A DNA stretch of 64,000 nucleotides, from assembly GCA_021156365.1 (NCBI GenBank), contig JAJNDK010000010.1, forward strand, positions 1 to 64,000. Reading direction: 5' to 3'. The position numbers and the translations under genes were made by a program. Shown here piece by piece: positions 1 through 6,906 of this stretch. The notes beneath the pieces were generated by a model. The model was not told the origin of the DNA, searched no databases, and saw only the letters and a program-made list of their open reading frames with translations. Every line of letters starts with the position of its first letter. Within the stretch, counting starts at the first letter, position 1. The stretch comes from Bacteroidota bacterium (GTDB lineage Bacteria > Bacteroidota > Bacteroidia > B-17B0 > Aurantibacillaceae).

Positions 1-20
1 CGGCGCCAGTTTTAAAGTAA
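1..20 (+). other. 3' tail of an upstream gene, cut by window start
   Basis: The bases before the first terminator can be read as the last codons of a CDS ending in TAA at 18-20 (A-P-V-L-K-stop). They could equally be the 3' end of an RNA gene followed by a short spacer. The terminator at 21-50 shows that some transcript ends here, but the gene itself lies outside the window. Confidence 0.25.
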
Positions 21-50
21 AAAAGCCTTGTAGAAATACAAGGCTTTTTT
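21..50 (+). terminator. Rho-independent terminator
   Basis: A perfect 12-bp stem (AAAAGCCTTGTA at 21-32 pairing with 37-48) with a GAAA tetraloop runs into a T-run. It ends the transcript entering from the left. A weaker possible hairpin (AACCCT at 60-65 with AGGGTT at 82-87, followed by Ts) lies just downstream. Confidence 0.85.
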
Positions 51-118
51 CGTTTCAGGAACCCTACTTCTCTAATGTTGGAGGGTTTTTGCGTTTATAG
101 CAATTTGCAAAGATGTTT

Positions 119-126
119 TAGATTTG
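119..126 (+). promoter_or_regulatory. Putative -7 box TAGATTTG
   Basis: Matches the Bacteroidota housekeeping -7 consensus TAnnTTTG and lies 16 nt before the ATG at 143. No well-spaced -33 TTTG was found. Confidence 0.45.
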
Positions 127-142
127 TACTAATTACTGAAGA

Positions 143-457
143 ATGAAAAAACAAATCACAAACATATTTAAAAACAAAGATCATTTATTGAATGAACCCG
201 AAGTGAAAGAGCTTCTGGAATATTGTGAACACTTGCAGGATGAAATGACAGAATTAAAATTTGAACGCGATAACAGCAAGGAAACGATTCTCCTGGAAAT
301 CGTCTCCGATATCCTCGAATCCTGTAATGCCATACAAAAAGAGCAGGAAGAGCATAAACGCTTTGGCTTCGAACCCGCAGATTTTGAGGCAGCAATCGAC
401 TGCCTCAAATCTTATATATACAAGCGTTGTAAAGACCACAAAATTTATTTGAAGTGA
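143..457 (+). CDS. Small charged coiled-coil protein, unknown function
   Basis: A 104-residue cytoplasmic protein without signal peptide or membrane segment. It is rich in Glu, Lys and Leu, and residues about 15-75 look like an amphipathic helix or coiled coil. The C-terminal part contains Cys and basic residues (Y-K-R-C-K-D-H-K). I do not recognise a family. The ATG is the first in frame after a terminator and a -7 box, which supports it as a real monocistronic gene. It converges on the leftward MNIO/peptide cluster, with 139 bp between the stop codons, and has no evident link to it. Confidence 0.6.
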   Translation: MKKQITNIFKNKDHLLNEPEVKELLEYCEHLQDEMTELKFERDNSKETILLEIVSDILESCNAIQKEQEEHKRFGFEPADFEAAIDCLKSYIYKRCKDHKIYLK

Positions 458-596
458 TCATGTAACGATAGAGAAAGTCCATGCCGGCCATAGAGAAGTC
501 CCCGAGAGACGAAGTAACAATAGAAAAGCCATTCTCCGTGTCTTAAACTGCAGCAATATTTGATTTCGTGCATTCTTGCCCCATTCTATGCCGCTC

Positions 597-1709
597 CTAC
601 AAATCCCACTTCTTAGCTATGCTCATAGCTGTTTCCAGCATGGAAGAATTCCACTGATCCACATCCCAGTATTTCAATTCTTCTTTTTTCAGGCGGAGGA
701 GGGCTTCGACAGGATCGCCTGCATCCAGTATGGTTTTGGATAGAAAGCGTTGCTCCTTATAAAAAGACAGATCATTCAAAGGCGCTTTGCTATAGGGGAT
801 AGATCTTTCGGAAACCGTGCTGGCTTTTTTATCCGGAGAAGATCTGTGAACGATGGATTTTATCCTCCGAAAATCTTTCCGGAACTGCTCCTGCTCTTCT
901 TCCTCTTGCAGACTATTTCCAAGCCTTTCGAAAATAACATATGCTATATTCGGACATAAGCTTAAAACATCCGGTAATATTTTAAACAGTTGTTCCGGTA
1001 CCCGCTCATCATGTGTATCCCTTCTCACTTTTTTTATTTCTTTCGAATAGATACTGTTTTTCCAGCTTCCACCGGAGATATGGATCTCGCGTACTTTATC
1101 CAGTGGATAAGATCTGATGATCTCCAGTATATCGATCTTAAAATTCTCCGCCTGGCAATACACGTTATGCAGATCCAAAATCAGGAATCCATCAACAGGA
1201 CGTATAAGCTCAGCAAGAAATGCTCCTTGTTCTTTAACATCGGCAGCGGAAAAAGAAAATGCCAGGTTTTCGATGCCAAGAGGAAGACTGCCAATAGCGT
1301 CTTTTAATCGTTTGATACGATCGATCCCGATCCGTAAAGAATGTTTATTGAATGGAACCGGCAGAGGAGCGCCTTTGTGGAAATCACTGCTGGTCATGAA
1401 TCCAAAATGTTCAGTGATGTGCTGGTACGGATAACGGTTTACTTCTTTTCGCAGTTTATTTAACCAGCCGGATTGCCGCCGGGTCCATTTTGCATCCAAC
1501 AGTGAATACCTTACACCATGCCCAATCAATCGGCCTTTCGAAGAATATTCCCGGAGAAGCTGATGCAGCCATTCGGGCTTGTACTTTTCATAAAGAATGG
1601 TATCGAACGACCACTCCAGGAGCTCAACTTCGTCCGCCGCAAACAAAGACAATGCAGCCCGGAGGAATTCCTGCTCATGCATCAAAGCCAAACCGACTAA
1701 TGGTTTCAT
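597..1709 (-). CDS. DUF692/MNIO-family metalloenzyme, probable peptide-modifying oxidase
   Basis: A 370-residue protein whose first 280 residues match the DUF692 TIM-barrel family, the multinuclear non-heme iron-dependent oxidative enzymes (MNIOs). Expected metal ligands and signatures are present: H64 (IGHGVRYS), E100-H101 (ITEHFGF), E147-N148 (GIENLA), D179 with H181-N182 (LDLHNVY), H210 (EIHISGG), D231-H233 (DTHDERVP) and E261 (VIFERLGN). Known members (MbnB, TglH, ChrH, bufferin enzymes) oxidatively rearrange Cys residues of ribosomal peptides. The family is usually about 270-290 residues. Here a further 90 residues (about 281-370) follow a Glu/Gln-rich linker and match nothing I know; they may bind the substrate. 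The gene lies 36 nt downstream of a peptide ending CPPCGMG, the likely substrate. No separate DUF2063/HvfC- or MbnC-like partner gene is present. Confidence 0.88.
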   Translation of the reverse strand: MKPLVGLALMHEQEFLRAALSLFAADEVELLEWSFDTILYEKYKPEWLHQLLREYSSKGRLIGHGVRYSLLDAKWTRRQSGWLNKLRKEVNRYPYQHITEHFGFMTSSDFHKGAPLPVPFNKHSLRIGIDRIKRLKDAIGSLPLGIENLAFSFSAADVKEQGAFLAELIRPVDGFLILDLHNVYCQAENFKIDILEIIRSYPLDKVREIHISGGSWKNSIYSKEIKKVRRDTHDERVPEQLFKILPDVLSLCPNIAYVIFERLGNSLQEEEEQEQFRKDFRRIKSIVHRSSPDKKASTVSERSIPYSKAPLNDLSFYKEQRFLSKTILDAGDPVEALLRLKKEELKYWDVDQWNSSMLETAMSIAKKWDL

Positions 1710-1745
1710 CTATGAAAAGTATGAAATTTTTGTTTCAATGAAAAA

Positions 1746-1958
1746 TTATCCCATACCGCATGGTGGACAGTAATCGTGTGTAATTTTAGAAGGAATCTTT
1801 TTTGTTGTGTCGGCTTTCACTTTCTGTTTATTGCCTTCCGGACGCTTTCTTACAACTTTAGAGCTGTCGCGGGCTGGAGTGCGTTTCGGATTTTCCTGTG
1901 CCACTCCTATGGAGGCACCCAAAACCAATAAACCTAATGCTACGTGTGATAGTTTCAT
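1746..1958 (-). CDS. Exported CPPCGMG-tailed peptide, likely MNIO substrate precursor
   Basis: A 70-residue precursor. Residues 1-20 form a Sec signal peptide (MKLS, then a hydrophobic ALGLLVLGASIGVA core), with a likely cut before Q21. A Lys/Arg/Thr-rich hydrophilic linker (22-58) follows, then the C-terminus HDYCPPCGMG with C64 and C67. The ATG at 1958 is chosen because it starts the signal peptide exactly. A GTG start at 2000 would add 14 residues overlapping the upstream peptide gene. The gene lies directly upstream of the MNIO enzyme, same strand, 36 nt away. Signal peptide, disordered linker and terminal Cys motif next to DUF692 is the architecture of MNIO-modified exported peptides such as bufferins. 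The modification itself is inferred. Confidence 0.8.
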   Translation of the reverse strand: MKLSHVALGLLVLGASIGVAQENPKRTPARDSSKVVRKRPEGNKQKVKADTTKKIPSKITHDYCPPCGMG

Positions 1959-1977
1959 AATAGAGATATTAAATGAT

Positions 1978-2166
1978 TTAACCTTTTCCGCATTTTGCAC
2001 AAACAGGGATTTTCTTCGACTATTTTTTTTGTGCTTGTTTGCTCGTGTTGTTCTTCTTTTTTACTTCGCTTTTGTTTGTGTTCTTATTTGTATCCGTATT
2101 TGTTTGCGCGGATATAGTCAGGCATGAGCTGATCAAAGTGGCAAGTAATAAACGATTAATTTTCAC
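1978..2166 (-). pseudogene. Paralogous CxxCGxG precursor peptide split by an in-frame TAG
   Basis: On the minus strand a GTG at 2166 opens a signal-peptide-like segment (K-I-N-R, then LLLATLISSCLTISAQ). A Thr/Asn/Lys-rich linker follows, with TAG at codon 49 (2022-2020) after QAQKK. Thirteen more codons continue in the same frame, S-K-K-I-P-V-C-A-K-C-G-K-G, then TAA at 1980-1978. The tail after the TAG matches the CPPCGMG tail of the next peptide (CxxCGxG-stop), and KKIP occurs at the same relative place in both. So this is a paralogue whose core is cut off by an amber codon, through decay, read-through or a sequence error. An 8-A run sits beside the TAG, but shifting frame there loses the Cys motif. 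ISSC could also be read as a lipobox. Confidence 0.6.
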
Positions 2167-2307
2167 GATTTGCGGTTTTACTATTTAGATGCGGGAATAC
2201 ATCTACATACATAAAAATCGCCACGAATTCAGCTTAATTAACTGATATTAAACAAGATATTAGTGTCATTTCATTTCAGAATCAATGGTCTTCTCAAAAA
2301 TTGCCCC

Positions 2308-2315
2308 TACATTTG
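2308..2315 (+). promoter_or_regulatory. Putative -7 box TACATTTG, near-leaderless
   Basis: A perfect TAnnTTTG match only 4 nt before the ATG at 2320, so the transcript should begin at or very near the start codon. Confidence 0.55.
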
Positions 2316-2319
2316 AAAC

Positions 2320-2910
2320 ATGTTTTCCCGGCAAAAGCTTCGTAAAATAATTAAATACCTGTTTCTTGCAGGTGTTTGCTTCTATACAGCATTCGATCTC
2401 TATCTTGTTTTCGGATATAGCCCTTCGGAGAAATATGAAATCCTGGCAGAGATCAAGACTTCTGCATACAAGAGCAGCATAAAGCAGCTTCCTCCAAATA
2501 TCCTGAAAGCATATGAAACTGTTTATACAGGATCCTCAAAAAATCACGTGTACAAAGATGTAGTGTGGTACTTGCTGGCGAGAAGAGATCTGAACGTGTA
2601 TCCACAGTTTAACCTTGCTTACGAGTTCTGTCACACTTCAAAATTCGAATTGCTTTCCTGTGCTTCCTTTCTCGATGATCATTTGAGCCCTGAACAATGC
2701 ATCAGTGTTTATCTGTATGATTTTGATTTTTTGAATAATTCAAGAGGTATCGAAGCCGCGGCAAAAACATATTACAACAAAGAAGCCGCAGATCTTTCGA
2801 AAGAAGAATGTCTTGAACTAATGGTGATGACAATTAATCCGGCTTTCTATAATAAATTGACACATCCGGAATACCTTCGGAAAAAAACGCAAACATATCG
2901 CAGATCATAA
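2320..2910 (+). CDS. Membrane-anchored degenerate GT51 (peptidoglycan glycosyltransferase)-like protein
   Basis: A 196-residue protein with one N-terminal membrane segment (about residues 11-31) and an external domain. The second half reads like the C-terminal part of the GT51 transglycosylase domain of class A penicillin-binding proteins. LSPEQCISVYLYDFDF matches the family's LSK.EIL..YLN..yfG, RGIEAAAKTYYNKEAADLS matches the GVEAAA..YFGK...DL region, and INPAFYNKLTHPEYLRKK matches QAP..YNP..P..R. The usual catalytic ED..F..H.G appears only as AYETVYTGSS, and GGSTITQQ is missing. It is therefore probably catalytically dead or a very divergent relative. The gene stands alone, divergent from the peptide/MNIO cluster and convergent with the next gene. 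Confidence 0.55.
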   Translation: MFSRQKLRKIIKYLFLAGVCFYTAFDLYLVFGYSPSEKYEILAEIKTSAYKSSIKQLPPNILKAYETVYTGSSKNHVYKDVVWYLLARRDLNVYPQFNLAYEFCHTSKFELLSCASFLDDHLSPEQCISVYLYDFDFLNNSRGIEAAAKTYYNKEAADLSKEECLELMVMTINPAFYNKLTHPEYLRKKTQTYRRS

Positions 2911-2922
2911 GAAGGAAATCTG

Positions 2923-4746
2923 CTACCTCACCAGTTCTACAGTGCCATGGAATGTCTTTCCGTCCTCCTTTAACTGTAAAATGTAAAAATAAAGTCCGTC
3001 AACAGCCTTTGCCCCGTTATCTGTTGTCCCATCCCACCATTTTCCAGGAAAGTCAGCATCATATACTATAGTTCCCCAGCGGTTAAAGATCTGTAAAGTA
3101 AAATCTTTTATACCCTTTGCAAAAAACACCTCATTCACATCATCATTGTTTGGAGAAAAAATATTGGGGATGCTAATAATACAATCGAGCGTTACATCTA
3201 TGTACTGCGTATAGACCGTACTTCCATTTATATTGCCAAGCTCGAGTGTGATTTTTTTTATGCCTTCTCCCGAAAAGCATACCTGTGGCGGAACCTGGTC
3301 GGCAGAGGAAGCGGGTGTTCCATTCTCAAACATCCATGACCAGGAAGTAGCCTGCAGGCTGTGATCCGAAAAAGTGTAACATACCTGCGGACACAATTCT
3401 CCGGTTTTTTTAAAGTCGCCACAGGGCAGTATACTTGAACAATAGGATGTTTCAGTAGTAGGAAGTGCCACTATGGGAATAGATTCCGGGTTTGCGGTAT
3501 CTGAGGTAGTTATCGCCAGTAGCGAAGTGTCGCGTACAGAAAAAACTTCTGTTCGCGAAATAAGGTTCAAGGGGGCGGTGTGACATCCGGCGTCGCCATC
3601 AGCTTTGGTTTTGATCAGGCCGGTGCAACGTGTCTGTGTGAGAGGACGAAAATCACCTGTAAACAACAGTCCACCATCCATACACTGAGCTCCCTGGAAA
3701 CAATAATTCATAAATGAAGGAGAAACAGGATACGATTTCGCCCATTGTACGGCTCCGTCTGTATCAACACGGATCACAGCCGGATTTCGTCCGTTAAAGT
3801 CTCCTTCATCTCCAAAAATGAATATTCCCGTTTTTGTACAGGAGATGTATCTTGCCTGTTCGCCCTGCGCCGTACCTGCATCATAGAACTTAGACTGTAT
3901 AATATCAAGGTTCCGGTCCAGTTTCAGGAACAATATGTCCCAGGCAGAGCCTAAAAAATAACTGTACCCCGTTACATAAATATTTCCTGCTTCGTCGGCA
4001 GAAACAGACCGTGGCATATCATCGTAATAAGTGCCGACTACTTTTTGTTTTATAAACACGCCGTCTTTATCGAAGAGCATTACGAACAGGTCAGAAAAAA
4101 GCTGACCGGTGAACCCGGCTGTACCAGTAATGGCTATTTTATTTTCCGATGTAACAGTAATAGCAATCGGGGTATGATGTGCCAGGTTGTAGTATTTTTT
4201 TATCCATTCCAATTCACCATGGGGTTTTAATTTTGCCAGTGTTGTTCCATTAGTGCCACTGGCAGGAATAAGCCCGCTGCCACAAATATAGATGCTTCCA
4301 TCCGGTCCCTGGGTGCTGCTGCCTACCATGCCTGCCATACGCACAGGTACGCTTGTAGTCCATTGCTCATTTCCCAAAGCGTCCTGGCGTATGACCGCTG
4401 TTTCCCAATCTGCATTTCTCCGTATGTTTAAAATCAGCAGGCAGCCGTTATCCTGCTGAGGGAACAGATCTACGGGAACTGTAGTGTATCCGCAATCAAA
4501 TTGTTTTTCCCATTCTTTTGCTCCTGCGCAATCCAGTTTGGTTAAACAGGTTATAAATTTTCCGGAATTATAAAAATACCAGGTGAGAAAATAACCTCCG
4601 TCATTTGCCTGTGCCACATTCCTGCCTTCTCCGCCATCAGTGATATGTGCGTAGGTAGTATAGAACGTGCTTTGTGCAATGCTTTCCCGGAATGCTAAAA
4701 TGAATAGAATACCGGTAAATAAGATATGGGTACATCGTTTGTTCAT
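2923..4746 (-). CDS. Secreted propeller-like protein with PKD and CHU_C (T9SS type B) C-terminus
   Basis: About 607 residues from the ATG at 4746, chosen over one six codons upstream because it begins the signal peptide (MNKRCTHILF... to ESIAQ). Residues 30-440 contain repeated propeller-like segments alternating K-L-D/G-E.EW.K and I-Y-I-C-G/V-T-G-Y motifs, typical of secreted Bacteroidota repeat proteins. A PKD-like Cys-containing domain (about 455-520, SWSWMFENGTP) follows. The C-terminal 85 residues (IPNIFSPNNDDVNEVF ... IFNRWG ... WWDGT ... GLYFYIL) are the CHU_C/gliding-motility-associated domain, a type B T9SS signal. No PorP/SprF gene is adjacent, so a partner must be encoded elsewhere, possibly at 45.6 or 50.3 kb. 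Confidence 0.85.
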   Translation of the reverse strand: MNKRCTHILFTGILFILAFRESIAQSTFYTTYAHITDGGEGRNVAQANDGGYFLTWYFYNSGKFITCLTKLDCAGAKEWEKQFDCGYTTVPVDLFPQQDNGCLLILNIRRNADWETAVIRQDALGNEQWTTSVPVRMAGMVGSSTQGPDGSIYICGSGLIPASGTNGTTLAKLKPHGELEWIKKYYNLAHHTPIAITVTSENKIAITGTAGFTGQLFSDLFVMLFDKDGVFIKQKVVGTYYDDMPRSVSADEAGNIYVTGYSYFLGSAWDILFLKLDRNLDIIQSKFYDAGTAQGEQARYISCTKTGIFIFGDEGDFNGRNPAVIRVDTDGAVQWAKSYPVSPSFMNYCFQGAQCMDGGLLFTGDFRPLTQTRCTGLIKTKADGDAGCHTAPLNLISRTEVFSVRDTSLLAITTSDTANPESIPIVALPTTETSYCSSILPCGDFKKTGELCPQVCYTFSDHSLQATSWSWMFENGTPASSADQVPPQVCFSGEGIKKITLELGNINGSTVYTQYIDVTLDCIISIPNIFSPNNDDVNEVFFAKGIKDFTLQIFNRWGTIVYDADFPGKWWDGTTDNGAKAVDGLYFYILQLKEDGKTFHGTVELVR

Positions 4747-4975
4747 GCCTGGCCTTATCTTCAAAGATAAGGAATTCCGACCCTTAAACGTTTTCTTTCA
4801 CCAGCTATCCTATATTCCTAAATAGCTGCCGGTTAAAAATTATCCGGCATATCCTTGTACACCCGTTCGTATGATTACAATCCGTAGGAAATGGAATATA
4901 CTTATTAGTGCAAAAAGTTGGTTTGTTACCCATGAAAAGCAATTTTCTGCCGACATTCAAACCGGAAATTAAATT

Positions 4976-5131
4976 TAACCAGGTATCTCCCAAAACCTAC
5001 CATTTAAAAAATTATTCCCACCACATCTGATTTGGCGATTGCATATAAAGCAATACGAACATACTTTTGGATTGTCAATTGATTCAAAGTACTGCGCAAT
5101 ACAATGTATCATTTGATAGAAATCCCTGGTA
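4976..5131 (+). repeat. Upstream block of tandem tonB duplication, copy A
   Basis: The 367-bp gap before the first TonB gene is noncoding. Its right part is repeated before the second TonB gene at 5917-6117. Bases 5021-5119 are identical to 5962-6060 over 99 bp. The 45 bp to the left show about six or seven differences. Copy A lacks 45 nt found in copy B just before the gene. Nothing was recognised in 4765-4975. Confidence 0.85.
5039..5069 (+). promoter_or_regulatory. Putative promoter of first TonB-C gene
   Basis: TTG at 5039-5041 and TACTTTTG at 5062-5069 are separated by 20 nt, fitting the Bacteroidota -33/-7 pattern. It lies inside the 99-bp conserved block and predicts a leader of roughly 55 nt. 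Confidence 0.5.
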
Positions 5132-5800
5132 ATGGTAGCTTCCACACTTCTGTTATTTATAGGATCCGCTTATGCCTATAACAGCTTCGGTGTGGAAAAA
5201 CCGGTTGCTGAGGAGAAGCAATTGGAATACACGCAAAGAGTTGTCACCATTTGTCCTATTGAAACGGTTAAGCCTTTAACGGAAAAGGCTGTCTACACCC
5301 CTAAAACGGCGGCTATTGCTACGGTCATCATGGATGATGCACCGGAGGATCCGGAGAAAAAAGATCTCCTGGTAAGTCTGATTCCAAGTGAAGGAACACA
5401 GGGAGATACTCTGCCGGGTGAACCGATCGTTATAGGGGGCACAGGCGGTGGCGGACTTCCACCGATCCCGGAAGACAAGCCATTAGAACCGGTGCTCATC
5501 GCAGACACAATGCCGGAGTATATTGGCGGAACCAAAGCAATGGTCGATTTCCTTTCCAGGAATATCGTCTACCCGGAATTGCCAAAGCTAATGGGGGTTG
5601 AAGGCACCGTTTATGTGAACTTTGTGGTGGATGCAAAGGGAAACGTGGTAAAATGCAAAATAGTCAAGGGTATTGACAAGGATTGCAACGAAGAAGCACT
5701 TCGTGTAGTAGCTAAAATGCCAGCCTGGAAACCGGGCAAGAATGGTAAGATGGCCGTACCTGTGATGTTCAACCTGCCTATTCGTTTTGCCATAAAGTGA
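5132..5800 (+). CDS. TonB C-terminal domain protein, N-terminally shortened, copy A
   Basis: A 222-residue protein: one membrane segment at the extreme N-terminus (VASTLLLFIGSAYAY), a Pro/Glu-rich spanning region (about 25-135), and a TonB C-terminal domain (about 136-222). The domain shows PEYIGG, YPEL, GTVYVNFVV, G.V..CKIVKG and NLPIRFA, typical of energy-transducing TonB proteins that contact TonB-dependent receptors. The usual cytoplasmic N-terminal stretch (..YGAY.IR..Y....) is missing; the codons K-S-L-V precede the ATG, and before them is TAG. ExbB/ExbD are not nearby. It is about 60% similar to the next gene, its tandem duplicate. The signal segment could alternatively be cleaved after AYA, giving a periplasmic domain. 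Confidence 0.8.
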   Translation: MVASTLLLFIGSAYAYNSFGVEKPVAEEKQLEYTQRVVTICPIETVKPLTEKAVYTPKTAAIATVIMDDAPEDPEKKDLLVSLIPSEGTQGDTLPGEPIVIGGTGGGGLPPIPEDKPLEPVLIADTMPEYIGGTKAMVDFLSRNIVYPELPKLMGVEGTVYVNFVVDAKGNVVKCKIVKGIDKDCNEEALRVVAKMPAWKPGKNGKMAVPVMFNLPIRFAIK

Positions 5801-5826
5801 TCGCCGGCAGGCAGATCAGAAAGATG

Positions 5827-5862
5827 AAAGCCCTTCTGCATACAGCGGAGGGGCTTTTTTTT
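5827..5862 (+). terminator. Rho-independent terminator after first TonB-C gene
   Basis: AAAGCCC at 5827-5833 pairs with GGGCTTT at 5851-5857, with a CTG/CAG inner pair, and is followed by an uninterrupted T-run. It separates the two TonB genes into two transcripts. Confidence 0.75.
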
Positions 5863-5916
5863 AATCCGTTCTTTAAACCAGGAACGAAAGACAGGAAAAA
5901 ATACACTAAAATGAAT

Positions 5917-6117
5917 TAACCACGTATTCCCCAAAACCGACCACTTAAAAAATTATTCCTGCCACATCTGATTTGGCGATTGCATATAAAGCAATACGAA
6001 CATACTTTTGGATTGTCAATTGATTCAAAGTACTGCGCAATACAATGTATCATTTGATAGTACGGCGCATATGCGATCAGGAACGCATACAACGATACGG
6101 TTGTAAAATCCCTGGCA
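5917..6117 (+). repeat. Upstream block of tandem tonB duplication, copy B
   Basis: This is the second copy of the block at 4976-5131, with 5962-6060 identical to 5021-5119. Copy B carries 45 extra nt (6061-6105) that, in frame with the following gene, read Y-G-A-Y-A-I-R-N-A-Y-N-D-T-V-V, the conserved cytoplasmic motif of Bacteroidota TonB proteins. It is preceded by TGA-TAG and has no start codon. Confidence 0.85.
5980..6010 (+). promoter_or_regulatory. Putative promoter of second TonB-C gene
   Basis: TTG at 5980-5982 and TACTTTTG at 6003-6010, 20 nt apart, identical to the promoter of the first copy. Confidence 0.5.
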
Positions 6118-6798
6118 ATGGTAGCTTCCACGCTGCTGTTATTCATCGGATCGGCGTATGCCTACAACCATTTCTTCGCAGACAGGATCGTTGCGGAAGG
6201 AAACGGGGTAGAGCTCTCGGATCGTAATGTGTTGGTAAACCTGAAACCATTGGATCCGGACAAACCACAACAGGTAGACAAACCACATTACTCGCAGAAA
6301 ACCGACGCACCTGCAACCGTGATCAAAGACAATGCCGATCCGGAGCCGGACAAAAAGCTGGCACTGAATGCACCGCCAAGTAAAGGCAGTGAAGGTGATA
6401 CCACCGATGTAGATCCTGAGATTGGCGATCCTGCAGGTAAGGGTATTGCAGCAGTAGTTCCTCCTATTCCGGATCCGGTAGAAGTTCCAACCCTCATGCC
6501 TGATGAGATGCCGGCATTTCCGGGAGGACAAAAAGCCATGATGGAATTTTTCTCCAAACATGTAGTGTACCCTGAAAGATCCAAAGTAATGGGTAACCAG
6601 GGCACTGTGTTCGTAAATTTTGTGGTAGGGAAAGATGGCAAGATCATAAGCTGTAAAATCGTGAAAGGTGTAGATGAGGATTGCAATGAAGAAGCCTTGC
6701 GTGTTGTTGGAAAAATGCCGGCCTGGAAACCTGGTAAGACCAACGGAAAGGAAGTACCGGTAATGTTCAACCTACCGATACGTTTCAGACTGGATTAA
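6118..6798 (+). CDS. TonB C-terminal domain protein, N-terminally shortened, copy B
   Basis: A 226-residue tandem paralogue of the preceding gene with the same plan: a membrane segment at residues 2-17, a Pro/Asp/Lys-rich spacer (20-135) and a TonB_C domain (about 138-226; AFPGGQKAMMEF, YPERSKVMGNQGTVFVNFVV, PAWKPGK, NLPIRFRL). The ATG at 6118 is the first usable start. Upstream in-frame codons encode the YGAYAIRNAY remnant, but TGA and TAG stop codons come before it. Most differences from copy A in the first coding bases are synonymous, so the reading frame is under selection. Its own promoter and terminator make it a separate unit. Role: a periplasm-spanning partner for TonB-dependent uptake, by family. 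Confidence 0.8.
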   Translation: MVASTLLLFIGSAYAYNHFFADRIVAEGNGVELSDRNVLVNLKPLDPDKPQQVDKPHYSQKTDAPATVIKDNADPEPDKKLALNAPPSKGSEGDTTDVDPEIGDPAGKGIAAVVPPIPDPVEVPTLMPDEMPAFPGGQKAMMEFFSKHVVYPERSKVMGNQGTVFVNFVVGKDGKIISCKIVKGVDEDCNEEALRVVGKMPAWKPGKTNGKEVPVMFNLPIRFRLD

Positions 6799-6825
6799 AA
6801 ACCCTGTTTTGTTTAATCAAAGAAG

Positions 6826-6853
6826 CGAAAGCCCTGTAAGGCTTCCGTTTTTT
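6826..6853 (+). terminator. Rho-independent terminator after second TonB-C gene
   Basis: AAGCC at 6829-6833 pairs with GGCTT at 6840-6844 around CTGTAA, with flanking CG/CG pairs across a bulge, followed by six Ts. Confidence 0.6.
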
Positions 6854-6906
6854 ATTGTTGTATAGAGTTCAGAACTCTGAGGTAAGATTAGCAACAGGAA
6901 CGGCAA

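Noticed and set aside
445-573. Minus-strand 42-codon ORF downstream of the MNIO with a Cys pair (Y-C-C)
   Set aside because: It overlaps the 3' end of the plus-strand gene antisense, lacks a signal peptide and has no CxxCGxG tail; chance ORF.
1807-2127. 106-codon plus-strand ORF opposite the peptide genes
   Set aside because: Cys/Phe-rich translation of the antisense of the two precursor genes; the minus-strand frames have signal peptides and meaningful tails.
4805-4993. Minus-strand 62-codon ORF in the gap before the first TonB gene
   Set aside because: No recognisable domain or signal; part lies in the duplicated noncoding block.
6045-6227. Plus-strand 60-codon ORF with ATG inside the 99-bp block
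   Set aside because: It runs out of frame across the start of the TonB gene and copy A has no equivalent frame.
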